Below, piece after piece: positions 36,888-46,915 of a stretch of DNA of 52,059 bases. Both the position numbers and the translations under genes were made by a program. The notes under the pieces were generated by a model, which was not told the origin of the DNA, made no database searches, and saw only the letters and a program-made list of their open reading frames with translations. The stretch covers positions 1 through 52,059 of the forward strand of contig JAUHXC010000059.1 of NCBI GenBank assembly GCA_030427205.1, read 5' to 3'. Every line of letters starts with the position of its first letter. The first letter of the stretch is position 1. This DNA is from a bacterium. GTDB taxonomy: Bacteria; Myxococcota_A; Bradymonadia; UBA7976; UBA1532.

Positions 36888-39145
36888 CAGGGCCCCTCGT
36901 CGCACAGGCCGCAGCCGACCCCCGGGCGCGGCAGATCCCACCGCACGGTGGTATGGCAGTTCTCGCAGTTCTGCCGGCCGCCGGGCACGCAGACGGTGTG
37001 GTCACACGTCGGTGAGCCGGCGGTCGCGGCGAAGGTATCGCTGTGGCAGAAGCTGCAATCGCTCGGCAGCCCGCCGAAGACCCGCCCCGGATGGCAGTCG
37101 CGGCACTCGACGTAGCGGTGCGCGCCCGAGAGCCGGAAGCCGGTCTCGTAGTGCAGGAAGCTCGCCGGCAGGAAGTACTCCTGGGTATGGCACTCGTGGC
37201 ATTGCGGGCCGAAGCTGCCGAAGTGCACGTCGCGGTGGCAGCTGATGCACTCGGGGCCGGTGCCGGCCAGGGTGCGATCGCGGTCGGGCCCGTGGCAGCG
37301 CTCGCAGGCGAGCAGGTCGTGCACCCCGCCGAGGCGGAAGGCGCCGAAGTCGTGGTCGATGCCGCTGTTGGTGCTCCAATCGGCGGTGGTGTGGCAGCGG
37401 GCGCAGTCGGCGCCCTTCTTGCCGGTGTGCACGTCGATGTGGCAGCCGTCGCAGTCCTGGGGCAGCCCCTTGTACTGGTTCTGCGCGTGGCACTTGGCGC
37501 AGTCGAGGTCGCGGTGCTTGCCGTAGAGCTTGTAGTCGGTGCGGGTGTCGTGGTCGAAGTTCTCCACCGGCGCCCAGCCATCGACCTTGTGGCAGCTGTC
37601 GCAGCGATCGGCGAACTGCGGCTCGTGGAAGTTGTAGTGGCAGTTGGCGCAGGCGGTGTCGATGGGCCGGTAGCGGCCATCGGGGTGGCAGTCGACGCAG
37701 GCCACGTTGAGGTGCTTGCCGGCGAGCTGGAACCGGCTGAGCGTATGGTCGAACAGCTCGATGCCCCAGCGCTCGTAGCCCCGATGGCAGCGGTCGCAGC
37801 TGGCCCCCTCGAACTGATTGCGGTGCACGTCGGTGTGGCAGAACGCGCAGTCCTGCACGGTGTCGTCTTCGGTCTCGGTCCCGTTGGGGTGGCAGCGGAA
37901 GCACGGCTGGTCGATGTGCCGCCCCTCGAGCGGGAAGCCGGTCACCCCGTGGTCGAAGCGGGTCTTCTTCCAGTCGACGGGCGAGTGGCAGTTGCTGCAC
38001 GGGCGATCGCCGAAGGTCTCGCCGTGCGGGTTGTCGCTCTGGTGGCAGCTCTTGCAGGTGGTCTCGAGCGGCTTGTACTTGCCGTTCTGGTGGCATTTGC
38101 CACACGCCACCTTGCGGTGCTTGCCGCGCAGCGGGAAGCGGCTCATCGAGTCGTGGTTGAACTTGAGGTGGCGCCCCTTCCAGCCCGACTCCTGATGGCA
38201 GCGGGTGCACGGCGTCTGGCCGAACTGCCCGCGGTGATCGTCTTCGTGGCAGCCGGTGCAGTCGGTATCCCGCGGGGTCCAGCGCTCCCACTTGTGGCAT
38301 TCGAGGCAGCGGGCCTTTTTGTGCTTGCCGCGCAGCGGCCAGCCGGTGGTGGTGTGCTCGAAGATCGAAGACTCCTTCCAGCCGCTCGTGACGTGACACT
38401 CCTCGCAGATGCGGGCCCCGAAGATGCCCGGCGGGTGTGGATCCTGGTGGCAGGTCACGCAGCCGCTGACCTCGATGGGGCCGAACTTGCGCTTGCCGAG
38501 GTGGCACTTGTCGCAGGCGACCCGCTTGTGCTTGCCGGTGAGCGGAAAGCGGGTCTCCTTCTGGTGGTCGAACTTCAGCCGGGCGTTGAGCTGCTTCCAG
38601 TCGAAGGCGTTGTGGCACTTCTCGCAGTCGCCGAGCTCGGCCTTCTGCGCGTCGCCGTGATAGTCGCCGTGGCACGCCCGACACTCGGTCGACGCGCCCA
38701 GGTAGCTGTCGCGGTTGGTCTTCTTGCGCTTGGCGGTGTGACACTCGCGGCAGCCGACGCCCACGTGGCCGCCGACGAGCCGGTAGCCGGTCAGGTCGTG
38801 GTCGAAGTTGCGCTTGTCGAGCGGGTTGGGGTCGTGATTGCGGCCCAGGTGCTCGCGGTGGCAGTTATTGCAGCCGTCGCCGCGCACGACCTTGGCGTGA
38901 TAGCCCTTGCGCTGGTCGAGCCGCGTCTTGATCTCGGTGTGGCACTTGAGACAGTTCGACTGCGGCACGCCCTCGAAGGCGGTGTGGCAGCTGTTGCACT
39001 CGCTCTTCTTGTCGAGGTGGGCGTGCACCTTCGACAGCGGCTTGGCCCCGAAGGCGGGGCCGGCGAGCAGCAGCAGGGCGCCGATCGTGAGGGCGGCGAT
39101 CGCGAGGGCAGCGCGGGCACCGCGGGCATCGGCGAGCGACCGCAT
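36887..39145 (-). CDS. Thirty-haem c-type cytochrome
   Basis: 752 residues with a signal peptide (about 1-34, ending in FGAKP). I count 30 CxxCH haem-binding motifs, from CNSCH near residue 50 to CENCH near 735, about one per 23 residues. Many units share the pattern FDH...GxFPLxGKHxxVxCxxCH, which supplies a distal His, so bis-His haems in a repeated cytochrome c3/c7-like array are likely. Located in the periplasm or on the cell surface. It starts two bases after the Fe-S/cytochrome b gene and overlaps the barrel gene. The expected role is long-range electron transfer to or from quinones and external acceptors or donors. Confidence 0.93.
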   Translation of the reverse strand: MRSLADARGARAALAIAALTIGALLLLAGPAFGAKPLSKVHAHLDKKSECNSCHTAFEGVPQSNCLKCHTEIKTRLDQRKGYHAKVVRGDGCNNCHREHLGRNHDPNPLDKRNFDHDLTGYRLVGGHVGVGCRECHTAKRKKTNRDSYLGASTECRACHGDYHGDAQKAELGDCEKCHNAFDWKQLNARLKFDHQKETRFPLTGKHKRVACDKCHLGKRKFGPIEVSGCVTCHQDPHPPGIFGARICEECHVTSGWKESSIFEHTTTGWPLRGKHKKARCLECHKWERWTPRDTDCTGCHEDDHRGQFGQTPCTRCHQESGWKGRHLKFNHDSMSRFPLRGKHRKVACGKCHQNGKYKPLETTCKSCHQSDNPHGETFGDRPCSNCHSPVDWKKTRFDHGVTGFPLEGRHIDQPCFRCHPNGTETEDDTVQDCAFCHTDVHRNQFEGASCDRCHRGYERWGIELFDHTLSRFQLAGKHLNVACVDCHPDGRYRPIDTACANCHYNFHEPQFADRCDSCHKVDGWAPVENFDHDTRTDYKLYGKHRDLDCAKCHAQNQYKGLPQDCDGCHIDVHTGKKGADCARCHTTADWSTNSGIDHDFGAFRLGGVHDLLACERCHGPDRDRTLAGTGPECISCHRDVHFGSFGPQCHECHTQEYFLPASFLHYETGFRLSGAHRYVECRDCHPGRVFGGLPSDCSFCHSDTFAATAGSPTCDHTVCVPGGRQNCENCHTTVRWDLPRPGVGCGLCDEGP

Positions 39146-39147
39146 GC

Positions 39148-41187
39148 TCAGTTGTTCCCCACATGGAAGATCAGCGAGTGGATGATGTGCACCACCAAGG
39201 CACCATACGCGATGTAGCTGGTGGTGATGTGCACCACTCGGTAGCGCCGCAGGACCCGGGTCATGAAGGCGTGGCGCTTCATCGACCGCTCGAGGCGGGC
39301 TTTCTCTCGCAGCAGCTCGGCGATGGCCTTCGCCGCCCCTTCACGCATCGAGTCGCCGAGCTTCGCCGTCAGCGCGTCGATGGCCTCCTCGGCTTTGCGG
39401 TTCTCGCGGAAGAGCTGCATCACCCCGGCGAAGAAGCCCTTGGGCTCGTCGTCTTCGGCGCTCGGCGCGGCGAGGGACTCGAGGGCCGCCTCGACCTCGC
39501 GGGCCTTGGACAGCTCTTCGATGCGCACCAGCGCGGTGTAGCCCGCCTTGGCGTCGGTGAACTGCTTCTCCACCTCGCGGTTGATCTGCTGGATGCGCCC
39601 GTCGATGTCGTCGAGCGCCAGCAGCTGCCCCGCCTGTGACCGCGGGATCTGGAAGACCAGCCAGCGGCCGATGCCGCCGGTGAGGATCGCCACCGCCATC
39701 ATGATGAAGGTGGTGATGGCGATGGGCTCGGTGAAGACGAAGGCGGTGTGATAGAAGCCGTAGATCCCCGCCAGCACGCCGGTCCAGATGTGCAGCTCCA
39801 TCCACTTCTGGCTGCCGCCGGTCCACTTGCGCAGCCGATACAGCTGGGTGGCGAGCATCATCGTGCCGCCGATATAGCCCATGCCGTGGCTGAAGAAGTC
39901 ACCGGCCTTGAACGGCGCGAGCGGGTCGATCGGGTTCGCCGACAGCCCCAGCACGAAGAAGAGGTGGCCGAAAGTCAGCGTGGGGAAGTACAGCCGCCCG
40001 AAGCACTCCCAGGTGAGCACCAGGGTGTTGATCAGGGTGAAGATCATCCACGCGAGCCGGTGCCCGTGCGGCGTGCCCTCGGGGGTCTCGACCTCGTCGA
40101 AGCCCGGGGTCTCGTGCACCTTGAACTGCTGCCAGTAGTCGAACAGCTCGCGGCCGTCGACCTGGAACATCGCGCCCACCGGGCAGGCGGTGATGCAGGC
40201 CTGATCGGCGTAGCCGGTGCAGTTGTCGCACTTCTGGGCGATCTGCTTGCCCTTGTGCTCGGGGTCGCGGTCGGGGAAGTACTTCGCGAGGTCGAGGGTG
40301 TCGACCGGGTGCATGCGGATCGAGCCGAAGCTGCAGCCCTTGGAGCACATGGTGCACCCGGTGCAGTTGTCGGCGATCACGATCTCGCGGGTCTCGGGGT
40401 GGCGGGTGATGTGGCCGAACTTGCACTTGTCGATACACTCGGGGACCACGCAGTTGTGGCAGTTCTGCGGGATCTCCGTCAGCCCGTACTTCACCTCGCT
40501 CGGCCCGAGGCGATCGGTGCCGTGGCGCGCCTTGCAGGCGTCGTAGCAGCCGTCGCACTCGATGCAGATGTCCATCCGCTTGAGCTTGACCCGCCCGGCG
40601 AAGGTCAGGCGCTCCTTGACGAGGAAGCGGGCGACGTCCTGCTGGAAGCGGTCGTCGAAGCGCGCCTTCTGCCGCTGGGTGACCCGGCGGATGACCGCGC
40701 TGAACCGATCGCGGAAGCCGGGGACCTTCTTGAGCAGGAAGTTGACGTCGCGATAGCCGAGCTTGAGCGCCTTGACCGGACACATCGCCGTCAGGGTCAG
40801 CTTGGCGGTCTGGTCGTCGGCGAAGAGCTTCTGCACGTAGGGGTCGCCGACGGTGAGGTAGTTGGCCGTCGCCTCTTCGCCGCGGATGTCGGTGCGCTGC
40901 ACGGCGACGTCGCCGAAGGTGACCAGATACACCGGCGAGTCGTCGTCGTCGCCGACCGGCGCGCCGTCGAAGAGGTGCTCGCCGCGCTCGAGCTCGACGT
41001 GCTCGCAGCGGCTCGCGAGCCGGGTGCGCAGCGCCTCGTCCAGGCCCGAGAACAGCGGGATGAGCCCCAGCAGCTCGGCGGTGACCTGGATCGGCTCCTT
41101 GCGCTTGCGGCCCTTGCGCTTGCGGCCCTTCTTGGGCGCCGCCTTGCGCACCTTGACCGGCTTGTCTTGCGGGGTGGCGACGCTCAC
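39148..41187 (-). CDS. Fe-S / membrane cytochrome b-like oxidoreductase with cyclic-nucleotide-binding-type domain
   Basis: 679 residues from GTG 41187, with AGGAGG upstream. Order: basic tail; cNMP-binding-like domain (about 35-165, IPLFSGLDEALRTRLASRCE); ferredoxin domain of DmsB/HybA type with four Cys groups (CIECDGCYDAC, CHNCVVPECIDKC, CTGCTMCSKGC, CDNCTGYADQACITAC). Then membrane helices with His pairs (HIWTGVLAGIYGFYHTAF, VVHITTSYIAYGALVVHIIH), a soluble coiled segment (about 520-620) and the final helix. This fits a quinone-linked inner-membrane module feeding the cytochrome encoded next. Sensor and redox core in one chain are unusual. Confidence 0.82.
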   Translation of the reverse strand: MSVATPQDKPVKVRKAAPKKGRKRKGRKRKEPIQVTAELLGLIPLFSGLDEALRTRLASRCEHVELERGEHLFDGAPVGDDDDSPVYLVTFGDVAVQRTDIRGEEATANYLTVGDPYVQKLFADDQTAKLTLTAMCPVKALKLGYRDVNFLLKKVPGFRDRFSAVIRRVTQRQKARFDDRFQQDVARFLVKERLTFAGRVKLKRMDICIECDGCYDACKARHGTDRLGPSEVKYGLTEIPQNCHNCVVPECIDKCKFGHITRHPETREIVIADNCTGCTMCSKGCSFGSIRMHPVDTLDLAKYFPDRDPEHKGKQIAQKCDNCTGYADQACITACPVGAMFQVDGRELFDYWQQFKVHETPGFDEVETPEGTPHGHRLAWMIFTLINTLVLTWECFGRLYFPTLTFGHLFFVLGLSANPIDPLAPFKAGDFFSHGMGYIGGTMMLATQLYRLRKWTGGSQKWMELHIWTGVLAGIYGFYHTAFVFTEPIAITTFIMMAVAILTGGIGRWLVFQIPRSQAGQLLALDDIDGRIQQINREVEKQFTDAKAGYTALVRIEELSKAREVEAALESLAAPSAEDDEPKGFFAGVMQLFRENRKAEEAIDALTAKLGDSMREGAAKAIAELLREKARLERSMKRHAFMTRVLRRYRVVHITTSYIAYGALVVHIIHSLIFHVGNN

Positions 41188-41351
41188 GCCGTGCACACTC
41201 CTCCTGGACCCGTTCGAGGCCCTCGTCCACCCGGAGTCATCCCCCCGAACCCGGGTGACGCTCACTCTACCGCATGTTCTGCGCAGACGAGAGTGCAGAT
41301 CTCACAGCCCGTCGGCGCCGGCGGGCGCGTCCGCCGCAGCGTGGGGGTCGA

Positions 41352-43010
41352 CTACTGCCCGAACTGCGCGCAGAAGCCCTCGTCGGCCGCCATGCCGCTG
41401 CCCGGCGGGAACTCGCCGTGGAAGCAGACGCCGCCCGGGTGGCACGGCACCAGATCGGGGCCGAAGGGCATGCCGATGGGATCGACCTTCTTGCAGGTGC
41501 ACGACGAGGTCATCAAGAACGGGTTGACGCTGCAGTTCGAGCCGGGCGGGCACATGCCGTCGCCGCCGGCCTGGTCGCAGGTGCCGTCGTTGTAGAAGCA
41601 CTGCCCCGTCTGCTGATTGCACGACATGGCGTCGGGCACCGCGCAGTCCTGCGGGCCCTGGCAGGCGATCTGACCGTTCTCGTCGACGCAGGTGCCGCTC
41701 TGGGCGTCGCAGCGGGCGCCCTGCTGGCAGTTGACCCCCGAGCACGGCGAGCTGATGCACTGCTGGTTGTCGCTGCACGCGAAGCGCGGCGGGCAGTCGG
41801 CGTCTTCGAGGCAGGCGACGCACTGCCCGCGGAAGCAGATCGGCAGCCCGAGGCAGACCCCGCAGTCGTTGTCGCTGACGCAGTCGCAGCCCTCGCCCTC
41901 GTTCTCGCAGGTATTGGTGGCCGGATCGCAGACCTGACCCGCGGCGCACGGGGTCACCGCGTCGCACTCGACGCAGCGGGCCTCGTCCTGCAGGCAGACC
42001 GGCGTCGGCGGCGCGCACTCGCCGCCGCAGGCGTCGCACGCCCCGCCGTCGGGCTGGCACAGCGCCCCGTCGCAGGTGTAGCCCGCCGGGCACATGCCGC
42101 CGCCGGCGCAGTCGGCGAGGCAGACCGCCTGCCCGCCGGCCTGGGCGCACTGCAGGCCCGCGGCGCAGTCATCGCCGGTGCACGGCTCGCAGGCCCGGCG
42201 CGGCTGGCCGCACTCGCCGCTGGCCACGTCGCAGACCAGCCCGGCCTCGCAGGGGGTCGCCGGGCAGGTCTCGCAGTTGTAGTTGGCCGGGATGCACTGC
42301 CCGACCGCGTCGAGGCAGGTGTAGCCGGCGGGGCAGTCCTGCGGGCTCTGGCAGGCGGTGGTGCAGAAGCTGCCCGAGTTGCCGATGGGCGTGCACTCGG
42401 ACCCCGCGCCGATGGCCGCGCAGAAGTCGTCGTTATTGCACGGGCCGCACAGCTCGGCGGCGGCGACCGGGCCCATGTCGGGGTCGGGCGCGGCGTCGAT
42501 CACCCCGCCGTCCGCCGCCGGGCCGCCGTCTTCGGCGGGGCCCATGTCTTCGGTGGGCACGACGACGATGGCGTCCTGCTCGGGGCAGTCGTCGCTGCAC
42601 AGGCCGTCGCAGCAGCGGAAGCCCTCGCCGAACGGCCCGCACTCGGCGTCGACCGAGCAGGCCAGCCCGTCGCCGGCGAGGCACGTATTGCGAAACGGCC
42701 CCGAGGTCAGGCAGCTCTCGCCGGCCTCGCAGGCCGTCGAGGGGGTATTGCACTCCTGGGGCGAGCAGCTGCGCAGATCGGCCAGGCACGTGCGCCCGGT
42801 GCCGGGGCACTCGCCGAGGCTGCCGCAGGGCAGCTCGGTGCAGACGTCGTCCTCGCAGATGGTGCCCCGGGGGCAGTCGGTATCGCGGTTGCAGCTGGCG
42901 TCGCCGCCGGCGTTCTCCTGGCAGCCGGCGGCCACCAGGGTCAGCAGCGCGACGAAGACGGCAGCGGTGCCCGTCCGCAGCGGACGGTCGTGGTTCCTGA
43001 GATGGTTCAA
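41352..43010 (-). CDS. Cys-rich lipoprotein with EGF-like / myxobacterial repeats
   Basis: 552 residues. The longest frame begins TTG 43010 (MNHLRNHDRP), with only a modest GAGGGG upstream. Lipobox LVAAGC. More than 60 cysteines occur in units such as CNRDTDCPRGTICEDDVC and CVACLEDADCPPRFACSDN, the Dickkopf/EGF-like type frequent in Myxococcota and Bradymonadia. Probably a surface lipoprotein stabilised by disulfides, with adhesion or binding roles. No catalytic motif. The gene is divergent from the HTH-receiver regulator. Confidence 0.78.
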   Translation of the reverse strand: MNHLRNHDRPLRTGTAAVFVALLTLVAAGCQENAGGDASCNRDTDCPRGTICEDDVCTELPCGSLGECPGTGRTCLADLRSCSPQECNTPSTACEAGESCLTSGPFRNTCLAGDGLACSVDAECGPFGEGFRCCDGLCSDDCPEQDAIVVVPTEDMGPAEDGGPAADGGVIDAAPDPDMGPVAAAELCGPCNNDDFCAAIGAGSECTPIGNSGSFCTTACQSPQDCPAGYTCLDAVGQCIPANYNCETCPATPCEAGLVCDVASGECGQPRRACEPCTGDDCAAGLQCAQAGGQAVCLADCAGGGMCPAGYTCDGALCQPDGGACDACGGECAPPTPVCLQDEARCVECDAVTPCAAGQVCDPATNTCENEGEGCDCVSDNDCGVCLGLPICFRGQCVACLEDADCPPRFACSDNQQCISSPCSGVNCQQGARCDAQSGTCVDENGQIACQGPQDCAVPDAMSCNQQTGQCFYNDGTCDQAGGDGMCPPGSNCSVNPFLMTSSCTCKKVDPIGMPFGPDLVPCHPGGVCFHGEFPPGSGMAADEGFCAQFGQ

Positions 43011-43336
43011 GGTCCCCTCGGTTCAGGCCGCGACTGTCTCCCCGACAGTCGATTGCGCGCGAGTATAGGGGCTGGGCCGAGAGCTGGGCAACCGGAGCCG
43101 GGTCAGGCTGCGGTCGGGCGGCGCTGTTGCCGCGGTATGGCCGCGGTATGGCCCGAATCGGCGACCGATCGACCGGCGAACGGGGTCGCGCGACGGCCCG
43201 CGTCCGCCGTCGGCGCGGCGGTCGGCAACGGACACCCCGTTGACAATCGTGGCGCCATAGTCGCTCAATAACCGGCGACGCGCGGGAGGGATTCGACCTC
43301 CGCCGCGACCCCTCGACCACTGGGAATCTGCGAGAC
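43011..43336. other. Divergent intergenic region between lipoprotein and regulator genes
   Basis: About 325 bases holding the promoters of both neighbours. A perfect stem-loop lies at 43031-43051, 20-40 bases upstream of the lipoprotein start. GGCCGCGGTATGGC-like direct repeats occur at about 43129-43155 (GCCGCGGTATGG twice). No small gene or RNA recognised. Confidence 0.5.
43031..43051. promoter_or_regulatory. Perfect 8-bp stem-loop in lipoprotein leader
   Basis: CGACTGTC at 43031-43038 pairs exactly with GACAGTCG at 43044-43051 around a 5-base loop. It sits 20 bases upstream of the TTG start at 43010, so it would fall in the leader RNA or serve as an operator site. Alternatively it is simply a protein-binding palindrome. 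Confidence 0.45.
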
Positions 43337-43927
43337 ATGGCCAAGAAAATCCCCGACGTCTTCTCGACCCACTCCGCGGCGAAGTTCTGCCGGGTCACCC
43401 CGATGACGATCATCCGCTGGATCGACGAGGGACGCATCAAGGCCTACAAGACGCCCGGCGGCCACCGCCGGATCATGCGGGCCGACCTCGAGGACTTCTG
43501 CCGCCGCAACGAGATCCCCATGCAGTGGGAAGACCGGGTGACGAGCGGCAGCCGGCGGGTCTTGATCATCGACGACGACAAGTCGGTGGTGCACGCCATC
43601 CTCGACGCGCTGTTCGACGAAGACCAGAACCAGGAGGCGGAGACCACCTTCGAGGTCGAGCACACCGACAACCCCTTCGACGGCGGCCGGCTGGTGTCCA
43701 GCTTCCGGCCGGAGGTCATCTTCCTCGACCTCAACCTGCCGGGCATCGACCCGCAGAAGGTGGCCAAGTCGATCCGCAGCGACCCGGCGACCGCCAAGTC
43801 GCGGGTGGTCGGCATCGCGTCCGACGGCAGCCACCGCCCCGTCGAGCTCGACGACGTGCTCAGCCGCCCGCTCGGCAAGAAGGCCGTGCGCCGGGTGACC
43901 GGCCCGCTGCCCAGCCTCAAGCGCTGA
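43337..43927 (+). CDS. Excisionase-type HTH plus response-regulator receiver protein
   Basis: 196 residues. The N-terminal DNA-binding domain is of the MerR/excisionase (HTH_17) type: FSTHSAAKFCRVTPMTIIRW, IDEGRIKAYKTPGGHRRI. A receiver domain follows: VLIIDDDKSVVHAIL with acidic pocket and phospho-acceptor Asp in VIFLDLNLPGI; the T/S and K positions are less clear. This DNA-binding-first order is unusual for response regulators. ATG 43337; ribosome site weak. No histidine kinase gene is adjacent, so its partner is elsewhere. Confidence 0.82.
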   Translation: MAKKIPDVFSTHSAAKFCRVTPMTIIRWIDEGRIKAYKTPGGHRRIMRADLEDFCRRNEIPMQWEDRVTSGSRRVLIIDDDKSVVHAILDALFDEDQNQEAETTFEVEHTDNPFDGGRLVSSFRPEVIFLDLNLPGIDPQKVAKSIRSDPATAKSRVVGIASDGSHRPVELDDVLSRPLGKKAVRRVTGPLPSLKR

Positions 43928-44035
43928 CCGACCCGGCGCAGCCCACCACTGAACACCTGATCCGATCGCACCCATGCCCGCTCGTGCATTAAGGTCTGCT
44001 GCGACGCTGTCGGCGTCGTGCCAGGAGGTCGTGCA

Positions 44036-44937
44036 GTGGCCGCGAAGCGTGGGGTCAGAGGTCTGTTGAGAGGTGGGTTCGGGCGCAATCGCCCGTCCGA
44101 GCCACAGGGCGTGCGCGCCACCGGCCGGCTCAATGGGCGGGTGATCGCCGTCGCGGCCCAGAAGGGCGGGGTGGGCAAGACGACCACCACCGTCAACCTG
44201 GCCTGCGCGCTCGCCCGGGCGCCGCACGACCTCAAGGTGCTGCTCGTCGACATCGACCCGCAGGGCCACGTCGCCTCGTCCCTGCGCGACTCGGTCAAGC
44301 CGGGGCGGGTCTCGTTGACCGACATCCTGCTCGCCGACCGGCCGCGCGACCTGATGGAGGCGGTGGTGCCCAGCGCCATCGAGAACCTGTCGACCACGCC
44401 GCCGGACAAGCAGCTCAACGAGACCGACGCCCTGCTCGCCAGCCGGGTCGGCCGGGAGTACATCCTGCAATCGGCGATGGTCAACGCGCGCTCGCACTTC
44501 GACGTGATCCTCGTCGACTGCCCGCCGAACCTGGGCAACCTGACCCTCAACGCCCTGGTCGCCGCCGACGAGGTGCTGGTGCCCTGCGACATGAGCATCC
44601 TCGCCTTCGAAGGCGTCGCCGACCTGCTCGCGACCATCGAGACGGTCAACGTGCGGCTGCGGCAGCAGCTCGACGTGCTCGGCATCCTGCGGACCCGGGT
44701 CGACCGCCGCACCACCCAGATCAACGAGGCCATCGAGCAGGCGCTCGAGTTCAACTACGGCGACCTGCTGCTCGACACCGAGATCCCCATCAACAGCGCC
44801 CTGGCCAAGGCCCAGGCGGCGGGGCTCTCGATCTTCCAATACCAGCCGCGGGCCCGGGGGGCGCGGGCCTACTCCGCCCTGGCCGCCGAGGCGGCCGAGC
44901 GGCTGGGCCTGAGCGCCGCTCCGGCGGTGGCCAACCG

Positions 44938-44941
<4 letters not shown>
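44036..44941 (+). CDS. ParA/MinD-type ATPase
   Basis: 301 residues from GTG 44036, with AGGAGG eight bases upstream. Basic N-terminus (Arg/Gly rich, about 1-30), then the deviant Walker A AAQKGGVGKTTTTVNLA, Walker A' VLLVDIDPQGHVA, Walker B FDVILVDCPPNLGN and the C-terminal RTRVDRRT. ParA-type ATPases cycle on DNA or membranes to place chromosomes, plasmids or protein clusters. No parB is visible next to it. An orphan ParA with a receiver-HTH upstream and a lipoprotein downstream points to cargo positioning rather than chromosome partition, but this is inference. Confidence 0.88.
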
Positions 44942-46824
<1,883 letters not shown>

Positions 46825-46915
46825 GCGCCGCCCCACCCGGCGACACGTAGTGATCGGCGGGCGGGTGTTGTATAGATGACCGCCCCGCACCTGCCCCGGC
46901 CGCCCGAGGACCGTG

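Noticed and set aside
37043..39217. A Val/Ala-rich 724-residue frame opposite the cytochrome gene
   Set aside because: The antisense strand carries 30 CxxCH motifs and a signal peptide, so this frame is a shadow of the repeat structure.
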